NCBI GenBank assembly: GCA_033782935.1
Contig: JAWQEG010000474.1
Location: 2,170,001-2,234,000, forward strand
Source: Petrolisthes cinctipes
Taxonomy: Eukaryota > Arthropoda > Malacostraca > Decapoda > Porcellanidae
Reading direction: 5' to 3'
DNA: 64,000 nucleotides
Below are positions 11,061-21,700 of the stretch, piece by piece. The first letter of the stretch is position 1, and every line of letters starts with the position of its first letter. Made by a program: the position numbers and the translations under genes. The notes under the pieces are model-generated. The model was given only the letters and a program-made list of their open reading frames with translations, had not been told where the DNA came from and searched no databases.

Positions 11061-11139
11061 TAATCCAATATTATGTACTCAGGCCCTAAAAAAAAAAATA
11101 TGTTATATTTTTATACATGCTCAACCAATGCAATATGGC

Positions 11140-11419
11140 AGGACATCTCACACTATTTCCTTCATCTTTCACGCTACATTCTTCACCTTTTACACCACAT
11201 TCCTCACCTCTCACACTACATTCCTCACTTCTCATACTACATTCCTAAACTCACACTACCTCCCTCGTCTCACACTACATTCCTCACTTTTCACACTACA
11301 CTATTCCTCACCTCTCCCACTTTCGCCTCAGTACATATGTGTGTGTGTGTGTGTGTAAAGGGGAAAACGCATCTGTGTGTGTGTGTGTGTGTGTGTAAAG
11401 GGGTGAGTACATCTGTGTG

Positions 11420-11456
<37 letters not shown>

Positions 11457-11460
11457 TATG
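11140..11460. repeat. CTCACACTACATTCCTC repeat block 2 with GT and AAT runs
   Basis: Second copy of the block at 8230-8500, followed by GT runs and an (AAT)n tract at 11421-11453 that is longer in copy B. Confidence 0.85.
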
Positions 11461-11540
11461 GTTTATTGGTTTGGCAGGGGGCTGAAAATATAAATTATAC
11501 AATGGTGAAAGTGAGCATAGATGATAGTTACAGCAAAACT

Positions 11541-11544
<4 letters not shown>

Positions 11545-11590
<46 letters not shown>
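11545..11590. repeat. (TA)n microsatellite, copy A
   Basis: About 46 bases of alternating TA. The matching tract in copy B (52578-52718) is about 140 bases, one of the largest length differences between the copies. Confidence 0.95.
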
Positions 11591-11592
<2 letters not shown>

Positions 11593-11594
11593 GT

Positions 11595-11966
11595 ACAGTC
11601 GCCAGCACTGCCGCGTTGTACAGGGACTCACATGTTTAAGAGATTTAATTAAGTGATTCAGTTCTTTAAGAAGGTGCGGGAGTAGGGGACAGGCTTGGGG
11701 GGGGTGCGGCAATAAGGGGACATTGCTTGGGGTGGGTAGAAAGCCTGTAACCTATTCCCGCACCCCCCTAACCCTACCCCAAGCCTGCCCCTCTACTCCC
11801 GCACTCCCCTAAACCCCCCCACACCCACCTACAACCCCCCGAGCCTGCCCCCCTTAATTAATTAAGCAAAAATGTTCACTTCATGTGTTTGGAGGTAAAT
11901 AATCACAGTGGTGCTACATCTCTCCATATGTGTGAGTCCCTGTACCACGTGGCAACACTGGCGAGA
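11595..11966. mobile_element. MITE family 2 (ACAGTCGCCAGC ends), copy A
   Basis: About 372 bp with inverted ends of some 35 bp: GTCGCCAGCACTGCCGCGTT on the left, and a right end whose complement reads CTCGCCAGTGTTGCCACG; both continue into GTACAGGGACTCACA. The interior holds a second palindrome (GTGCGGGAGTAGGGG / CCTCTACTCCCGCAC). A shorter relative is at 39761-39978. It has no coding capacity. Confidence 0.7.
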
Positions 11967-11979
11967 CATCTTTGTGACT

Positions 11980-12033
11980 GACCATGTGTGTGTGTGTGTG
12001 TGTGTGATAAGGGTTGAGCATGTGTGTGACTGA

Positions 12034-12069
<36 letters not shown>

Positions 12070-12704
12070 TGAGGGTTTATCATGTGTGTGAGTGGGAAGG
12101 AGTGTGTGTGTGGGTGTTTAAAGATAGTCGATTTGGATTTAAATTTTACTTTCTTGTGTCTGTTTATATGGTCAATGCAACAGATGGACATGATTTGCAT
12201 ATATGAAATAACAAATGAGAATTTTCTTTACATCCCAGGATCATACAATGAAGTTAATGAAGGGTTAATTTAAATGATGTTTATATCAACGAGTCAAAGG
12301 TTAAGGACAATGTTTGTTCAGCCAATCACGAGCTGACAATGCAATGTTGCCATTTTACATATGGCCGTTGATAAAATGAGATAAAATAGATTATAGTTCA
12401 GTGTATACTTAACCTTCCCTTGTGTAGGTTGAGCTGCGACTTGTCTATAATTATGAGAAGTAAGGGAAATAGTGTGTGTGAGAGGTGAGGGAAGATGTGT
12501 TTGTGTGTGTGTGAGAGGTGAGGGAAGATGTGTGTGTGTGTGAGAGAGAGGTGAGGCAAGATGTGTGTGTGTTTGTGTGTGTGAAAAGTGAAGAAAGCCC
12601 TACCTATTCACCAGTCCTTCCCTTATCATCCAATCTCCCACACTACCCATTCACCCACTAACATCAACACCACAATATTCTTTCAACCAGACCAGTAGAG
12701 GAAA
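11980..12704. other. Upstream region of sulfotransferase gene A
   Basis: GT runs at 11984-12068, then AT-rich unique sequence, then GTGAGAGGTGAGGGAAGATG repeats at 12470-12570. I see no TATA box at a convincing distance from the ATG at 12705. Confidence 0.5.
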
Positions 12705-15700
12705 ATGAGGAGCGTGATAATGATTGCAATGGTGATGGTGATGATAATGGTGTTGATTATGAATATGGATCGTTACCCTCTGTACCTCTACTCCTTATCC
12801 CAGACTGCACGTGAAGGGTAAGTTTATAAAGTTTATATTTATTTTCCTATTTATTCATATATATACTCATATTTATTCATATATATACAGTAATCTCTCA
12901 ATTATCCGGCGTATAGCAGCCAAGGCCGCGTCGGATAATGTCGAAAGACGTATAATGCATCACTACCCCCCCCCCCTACCCACCCGCCCGCCCGCCGGGC
13001 CGAAAGTAGCTCCTTCTGGCTCGCACAATGCTAATAACATTAATGATACATAATAAAACATAAAAATACTGTTAATAATACATAATAATACAGTACTGCA
13101 CATTAATATTTTAATACAGTACTCACCGACTAGCTGTCTGCTGTGTGGCTAATTTCCCATGTGGTCTAGTGGTGAATGTGGTGCGTTGTTTACATCGCCA
13201 TGTCATCTCCATCACCACCACCGCCTTCCTCTGGTGGTGGTGAAGTGGTGACCATGTCTGCCAATGGAGCTTGTGTGGGTGTTGGAGATGGAGTGGTCAA
13301 TGATGCATCAGATTGAATCTCGATGTCTATGCTGGATGCAACTGAGTCAGCAGGCGAGATTCGTGGTGGGGCTACAGGGGCTGACACCTCTGATGAGGTG
13401 CTGGGATGTGGTGACGGTGTGGCTGGTGTTTGAGGCCTGAAGAAAGACTTGATGGTTGACTGTTTAAATCGAGATCGTTGTTGGGCCTTTATTATTTTCT
13501 CCCGTGACTCCCTAAGGTAACTGGGGAGTGCAGGTCGAAAATGTTCATTGTTTGTGTTAGGATGCTCCATGTAATCAATTAACATGTCGATTGCCTCACG
13601 AACTTGTTTTAGTTTTGGGATGTCCGGTATCAGGTCTTCGTCCTCATCATCATCCTCATTAGCTAACTCCTCCTCAGTTGCAGTGACAGATGCAGTAATT
13701 TCTTCGTCAGTCAGAATCTGGTAGCCAGGGTCTCCTTCATCACTCTCCAGCCAGTTGTCGATGGTTTCCTCTGAAACTCTCTCCCCAGCATTCACAAGTT
13801 GATTCATGAAGTCTGTTGACTCGAAGCCCTCAAAATCAACAACAGGTTCTTCACCTGACAAGAGACGTTTCCATCCATTTTCAAGTGTTGATGTCTTGAC
13901 GTCTTTCCAGGCAGTGGCCCAATTGAAGATGGCTGACTTCAGTGTGTATTTTTTCATGTTTCCCAGTGTTCTAGCTCCTCTTGTGTCTTCCTCTGCAGCA
14001 ACTTCGTCATCATCTTCCAGCACAACCATCACCTCACCCAAGAACTTCCGACGGTATAAGCGCTTAGTTGCAGCAATAATACCCTGATCCATTGGCTGCA
14101 GGATCGACGTCGTATTAGGTGGCAAAAATAGACACCTAATACGACCGTTCTCACCTACTAACTCACGCTCACAAGGGTGAGCTGGAGCGTTATCTAGGAG
14201 CATAAGGGCCTTGACCTGGTCGCGAGGGATTCCCAAAGTGTCAGTCTGAAACCTAACAATTTCCTTGACAGCATGATTAAAAAACCAATCACTGAAAATG
14301 CGGGTGTTAAACCAAGCTTTCAGTGATGGGTAATATATAACAGGAAGTCTGTCCATTAGCCCACGAAGGCAACGAGGATTCTTTGCAGTCCCAACAACAA
14401 CAGGTTGCAGACGATGGCTACCTGTTGCGTTGGCACCACACAAAGCAGACACACGAGTTTTGGAAAGCTTGCGACCAGGTACACATTTCTCCATCTCGTC
14501 AGCCAATGTATTCGTAGGTATTGACCGAAAATACAGACCAGTTTCGTCAGCGTTGTACACTTGATTGAGTGATAACCCTTCACAATCAATCAAGCGTCGT
14601 AATTTGTCCCGAAACTGATCAATATTCTCAGTGGCTGCATCCAGAGATTCGCCATGAGTCTTCTTATTAGAGAGCCCATGTCGAACCTTGAACCTAGTCA
14701 CCCAACCCTCGGAAGCCTTAAAGTCAGGGATGTTCAGGTGTCTGGCAAACTTCTCGGCAGCCGCCTTGAGCTCCGTTGTCCGTACAAACACACCTGTTCC
14801 TCTCAGCTGCCTGAACCACTTGAGGCATGCTTGATCTAATTCCTCATTACGGGGCTTGGCCATGGTTTTCCTGGCATGTCGGCGAGCAGTCTGGCCATAC
14901 GTATGGTCGTAGGCCATGAGCTTACCACGAGCCTTTTTTATGTCTTGCACGGTGGTCCGGGGGATGTCGTAGTGTTCACTGCACCGTTTAATGGACCAGC
15001 CATCATCCAATTTTTTTAAGATCTCGTGTTTTTTATCGAGAGTAATTACACGCCGAGATCTCTTTGTTGGTAATGAAGCCATGGACACAAATTCACACAA
15101 TCAGTAGGGCCAGTCACAACAAAAAGAGCACGAGGTAAGGGGAGCCAGCGGCGTAAGTACAGTACACAAACCGGCGCCTAGACGATAAACTGAGTCACTG
15201 AATGCACTGCAGTGCAGTGTTGCCAGGTCTGCTTGATGATATTTCCCTAACTTCACTTTTAGAATTCCCCTTTTTGCCTCAATACTGTAATTCCTTGTTT
15301 ATTTTTTAACACTGACGGTGTTTTTGGTATTTCGTCTGGTAGAAATTTCCCTGTTTATTCTTAAACAATCTTTATATAATTTCCCTGTGTGGACTTCAAA
15401 ATTCCCTAAAACATAGAAATTTCTCTGCACCTGGCAACACTGAGTCCTCGTGTGAGGCTATGTGGCGTGGGTGGATGGTGCGGGCCGTCTGCGCAACACG
15501 CTCTAGCAGCAGTTCCCGCAACTAACACCAAGACGAATACGCTCCCGATTTATGTACAGTATACTGTACACACGCTCAATGTATGTATGTATGTTTATTT
15601 ATATTCACGCTCATTTACGCACACACTTATATATACACACGCTCTATGTACGTATGCGTATATATACACACACACTTATATATATACACACCTACTCTAT

Positions 15701-18700
15701 ACACTTAGTGCTTTACAGGTGTGTGTGTATTTATTTATACACACGCTCTATGTATGTATGTTTATTTATATACACGCTCATTTACACACGCTCAATTACA
15801 CACTCATTTACATACATACTTTATACGCTTAGTGCTTTACAGGTGTGTATGTGTATGTGTGTGTATGTGTAGTTGAGTATATGTAAGTCTAGTTTGAGTC
15901 TGAGTGTGAGGCTATGTTGCGTGGGTGTCCGCGCGTGGGTGGATGGTGCGGGCCGTCTGCGCAACACACTCTAGCAGCAGTTCCCGCAACTAACACCAAG
16001 ACGAATACGCTCCCGATTTATCCGGCGAAAAGACAGATATTGCATCGTGTGACGAAAGGATTTCGTGCGCCGGATAGTGTCGCATGACGGATAGCACGAC
16101 GACGGATAATTGAGAGATTACTGTACTCATATTTATTCATATATATATTTATTCAAGTACAAAAATTATATTGAACAACATGTAGATCATCAAGGAACAA
16201 TGTGGAGGGAAAGTTTACACTCGTAAAACATACGGCCCAATACGGTACACACACAAACGTGCAATTATTGGTATAGTGAAACCAGCACAGCTGGATTGCT
16301 ATAGAATACGCCCCTTCTCAAGCCCAGGCCCCGTATAGGCATAATCTGGGTTGGAAGGGTCTATTTCGTGACGATCATCAGAAGTAAATAAAAATTAAAA
16401 TCTGGCGCTGTACTGATAGTGGAGCCACCTGGTGGGGGCGTGGTGAGGTATTAGCCCCGCTCTGCGCTCGCAGGCAATCGGTCACTCTGTCGCGGAACAC
16501 GTCCCAGTCAACATCTTCGCTCCTCGCTGCTACGCTATGGTATTGTGTCACGTGTTCCTGCTATTGTTTCTTTTGTGTTCTAGTGGCTGGCCTGCTTTGC
16601 AGATGTATAGTGTGTGTGTGTATTCTAGGAGTGTTTAGGTGTGTTTTGGGGGGTTTTTCTTCTCTAGGACTGAGTTTTTCTCTTCCCTAGGCGAAGGGGG
16701 CTTTTGGGCCTCCTTTTTCGGAGTTTTTCTCCTTCATTCCCCCCTTTCACCTTTCCTCCTGCCACTAGTACATTCATCGTGTGTGTTTTATCGGGGTTTC
16801 TGGGGTTTTTTAGCGAGGTTAGCGTCCCCACGTGGGGCCTTCGCCTCCCCACGTGGTGTGCGTGTGGGGTCTTTGCAGCCCTCCTCTTGCCTTCCCCGAG
16901 TATTGTGTGTGCCCTCTCGGTAGGGGGGAGTGAGAATTGTGCCCTGGTTCTCTCTTCCTCTCCCGTGCGGGGTTTTTTAGTGATTTTTGGTGTTTTTCCA
17001 GTGTTTTTACCTGGGTTGTTACAACTCAGGCTACCGGGCCCCCCCGTTCCCCCTCCTTCGGGATCCTTCTGTCCGGGGGGGTTTCTTTTACCCGTTCCAT
17101 GTGGCGGGCTGTTTTCTGGTTTTTACGGGGTTTTTCCCTGGTGGGTGTGCGTGAGATTGGGGGGTCGTGTCCTGGCCCCCGGGTTCAGCGGGTTTTTCCC
17201 GCGCTACTTCTCCTTGTTTGGGGTTTTCCCGTGTCTTCTGTGTTCCAGTGTCTGCACGTGCTAACCCATGTTTGTGTATTCTTTTCTTCCTCAGCCTACT
17301 CGTGCCTTATGTGCTGCTTCGGGGTGTACTGTGTGGGTCTCTCCTGACGGACACCTGCACTGTTCGCCTCACGCACCCTGCTTCACTCCCTTGGGTTACG
17401 ACCCTTTGGCGTGTGGTGTGTGCCGCCCCTGGGCTGAGTTGTGTTGGGTTACCTCCCCTTCTGCCCGCTCCAAACTCCCCGCCCTTGCTTCTCTTCGTAT
17501 GGCGTGGACGAGGGCTAGGAGAATGGCCCATAAACGAGATGGTTCTTCTTTGGCGTGGGTGGACCCGATTTTGGGAGCGGACCTGGGTTTGTTCAGGACC
17601 CGTTACCCTTCTTCCTGTCTCTCGGAGTCTCAGGGGCTAGAACCTCCTGAGGCCCGAGAGATTGAGCCTCCTTCCCGAGACGGTACTACGACTCCTTCTC
17701 GAGGCTTCTCCCCCCGGGAAGCGAGCGAGTCTGTCGCGCTGGTTCCCCCGACTACCTCACCAGTACAAGGACCCAGCAGGGAACCTCCAGCTTCGCCTCC
17801 TTCTAGAGCCGGCTCCTCAGGTCTCTCTAGAGGACGCAAGCGTTCGGCTAAAAGGTCCCGCCACTCCAGGAAGTCCCGGGCTCGTCGCCGTTCTCCTTCC
17901 TCCTCTTCTTCGTTGTCTTCTTCTTCCTCTTCTTCTTCATCGGGTAGCTCTCCTTCGCCCGCCCGCAAATCCCGCAAGGGTAAGCGGGGGGGGGACAGCC
18001 CCTCGTCGAGGAAGATAGTGAAGATCTTCCACACCCTTATTCCTCACCCCTTTCCTGGGGTTTCCACCGCGCAGCCTCTGGCTGTCGCTCCTTCGCCCAC
18101 CCTTGCCCCTCCTCCTGCTTCTGCTCCCGTCGAGGGCGCGAGTCCTCCCGGGGATATGGGAGTCATTCCCGTTCCTCCTGTTTCCCCGGGACTCGAGTCT
18201 CCGTCGGGGGACGTAGCTGAGGAGTTGGTTACCTCTGCACCTCCATCCCCGTCACCCCCTCCTGCGGGCGACGGGTACCTTCCCTACTCTTGGGCTCTTC
18301 TCCCTCCTTCCTGGACCCACTCTTCGGAGGAGGGCAGACTGGTGGCTTGGTCTCCGGACACGGCTCAACCAGATGTGTGGACCCGGAGGGATTACGTCCT
18401 GGTGAAGTGGGGGGCGGATGAGAAGGGCGACGCTATTCCCTTCTACAAGGTCCGTCCCATCTCAGCTCCCGTACCCACTTCATCGAGAGTGTCCTCTGCG
18501 GCTACCCTGGACGCGATGGGTTTTCTGGTGGAGTACAGCCAATTACATTTGTCCGAGGCTTGGAGGATTGGCCGCTCCCACGGGAACATGGCAGTCCTTT
18601 CCCCGGACGCGTACTTCCCGGGGGATAAGGGCGAAGGGGACCTGGACATCCCAGCCCTTCTCCTTAAGTCCCTGGACCACCAGAGGCACAGCGCGCCCAG

Positions 18701-21700
18701 GAAGCCCCCTCCTCCGTCTTTCCCCGTCATCCTCCCTCATTCCCGTGCCCCCCCGGGTTTGAGGGAGATGACCATCTCCACGGGGGCAGCAGCTGCGCTC
18801 ATCCGAGACTGCCTCAACGCCCTCACCAACACCTACCACGAGATGTCGGGTATACAGCTAGCGTGAGTACCTTACTTCTAGTGTCATGTTACTTAGGGGA
18901 TACAGGGTAGAGGGTCTCTCTGTTACTCCCGGGTACTTATCCCCGGGTTCGCTCGGTTTTTTCCTTGTTTACCCCTTACAGTGACACCCTCTCTTCCATG
19001 GCCACCGTGATGGAGGGTGTGGCGGCGATGGCGACCCACAACATGCGGGAGGAGGCGAAGGTTTTCGCCGAGGCGAGACTGGCAGCCCGCCAGGCGGCTG
19101 CGAAATCTGCGCCGGAGATGGCACAGAGGGGAGTGGTGTGAGCTGCCCCCCTGTCCCCTGCCCTCTTCGACCAACCGGCGACAGACGCAATCTTCTCCTC
19201 TCTCCCAGCGGTAATCAACTTACCAAAACCCTCTACCTCCAAGTAAGTACCTCTCGTTGTTCTACTTACCTGAGTTATTTTCACGGGAGGTGAAATTGAA
19301 GGAATATTCGGTTCTCCTTTGGTTCCTAATCAATCTGTTTGTCCATAGGCCACGTGCCCCACAGCCATCCAGACCAGCCTACCAGCCCCGAAGGCCCTCC
19401 CAGCCTTCCAGACTGCCGAGGCCCTCGTACCCCACTCCCCCGAAGGCACACAACAGGCCCTCCCAGAGGGGCCAGCAGCCATTTCGAGGGAGAGGACAGG
19501 GCTCCAAGCCCTATAGTAAACCCAAGTCCTCCTTCAGCCACCCCTCCCAGAAGGACCGCTCCACTTGAGGGTCCCACTCTGGGCTGCCTCACAGGGTGGT
19601 CAGCAGCCTGGCCCTCCCACGGCTGGGCAGCAAGGATAATTCGGCAGGGCCTGTCATGGCCCTGGATAACTGTTCCAGTGAGTAACTGTTAACTCTCCTA
19701 ATCTGACATTTCTGACATATGACTTATGCCTAATCCCGTCCTTGGGTTCCCGTTAGGTCAAAATCAGAGTTTTCCCTTGCGGTCAAAATCTCTGCCTCTG
19801 CCCGTCATTTACCCTCCAACCATCCCCGGGTCCTTCGGGCCCCGGGGGCTAGGATTAACTGTACTCTCACTGACACCTGTCTTTTCCCGTTACAGCCACT
19901 ACGTCTACCTCCTGCCTCAACCAAAGTGTCACTTTCGGTCGTCCCGCATGTGTTAGAAATGCGGGAAAAAGGGGTAGTGGAGCGGGCGACGGGAAGGGTC
20001 TTTCTTTCTCGTTTATTCACGGTCCCCAAAAAGGACCAGGGAAAAACGAGATTGGTGATGGACCTGAGCAAACTAAACAAATTTGTGAAAACCTTACGTT
20101 TCAAGATGGTTTCGGTTGCTCAGGTCCGCACAGTTCTAAGGAAGGGGGACTGGTTAGCATCCCTGGATCTTAAGGATGCGTACTGGCACGTCCCGATCCA
20201 CCCCAGGTTTCGCCGTTTTCTGGCCTTCCAGGTGGGGACCGAGACGTTCCAGTTTACCAGGCTCCCTTTCGGTCTTTCTTTAGCTCCTCGAGTCTTCACA
20301 AAGCTCGTGAGGGTGGTGGCATCCCGTCTGGCAGAGGCGGGTGTCCCCACCCTCATGTACCTGGACGATTGGTTGCTTCACGCCCCTTCCAAGGAGCAGG
20401 TAGCAAACAACGTCCGGGTAGCGAGGGGAGTGCTAGAGGAAATGGGGTTCCTGTTGAACATCCCCAAGTCCTCTCTCACTCCCACTCGCAAACTGTGTTG
20501 GCTAGGAATAGAGTGGGACTCTCTTTCGGCCACCCTCTCTCTCGCTCCAGACAACGCCCGCCGGACCCTCCGCCACGTCCGCCAGGCGCATTTTTCCCGT
20601 ACTTTCTCTCACCGCCAGTGGGAATCATTGCTCGGGTCCCTAAATTTTGCGGCCCCTGCAATGCCCCTGGGACGACTGAAACACAGGAGGCTGACGCGGG
20701 AGGTAAACCTCCACCTTTCCCCCGCACACAGGGACCTTCCCAGGCAAGTGTCCCCCTCTCTCCACCATCTCCTTCGCCCCTGGCTACGTCCCGGTGCCCT
20801 GCGTCAGCGGGTCCCCTGGGTGTTCCCTCCCCCGGGGATCACGGTGGCGACAGACGCATCGGACGTAGGCTGGGGGTACCAGTCTTGCCTGGGACATCAG
20901 CGTTGCGGGGGATGGAAGGAAGGGGAGAGGCTACTACACATCAACGCCCGGGAGTTGATGGTAGCGAAGGAATGGCTCAAGCGACACCTACAGTTTGCCA
21001 GGGTAGGCGTCCGCTTCGATATGGACAATGTTGCGGCCGTGCAGTGCCTGCAGAAACAGGGCACTGCACGGTCGGAAATTCTCCTGTCCCTGTCAGAACA
21101 GATTTTTGCGATAGCTGCCAAGAGGTGCATTCACCTCTCGGCCCGCTATGTACCAGGGCGGGAGAACGATTGGGCGGACGCCCTATCCAGGTTCAGGGGG
21201 ACGTCAGTCGAGTGGCAACTGCGTCCCCTTGTGTTCGAGTCTCTCTGCCTTCGCTACGGGACACCGGAGGTGGACCTATTCGCCTCCCCATCCACGGCCC
21301 TACTTCCTCTGTTCCTGACATTCTCGTCCAGAACAGAGGCGGGAGGCCCGGACGCCTTCACAGAGGACTGGAACAGGTGGGGGCATCTCTACCTCTTCCC
21401 ACCCCCAGCTACGTCAGTCCTCCTGAAGGCGATCCTCAAGCTGCGCACATTCAGGGGGAGGGTACTCCTCATAGCCCCCCTCTGGCCAGCGCAACCGTGG
21501 TTCGGAGAATTGTCCCGGTGGTACCCTCATCCCCTTCAGTTGGGATCGGCGTGCCTCTCCAGCACCCTGTCTGCACCACTCCAAGCGTCACTGAAACTAC
21601 ACGCTTGGAGTTTCTACAGGGAGTCCTCAGCAAAAGGTTCACTAAGGAGACAGTGGGCAAGATGTTGAGGGCTCATCGTCAGTCGTCGGTGCGACAGTAC

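Noticed and set aside
16639..17264. Forward frames in the DIRS leader as an extra ORF
   Set aside because: Phe/Val/Pro-rich translation of G/T-rich sequence. Frames differ between copies A and B, and there is no known DIRS protein motif.
20369..21661. Upstream extension of the recombinase frame (431 codons)
   Set aside because: It is the shadow of the RT-RNase H frame in another phase. Its Pro/Gly/Arg-rich text has no domain, and recombinase homology begins near the ATG at 21662.
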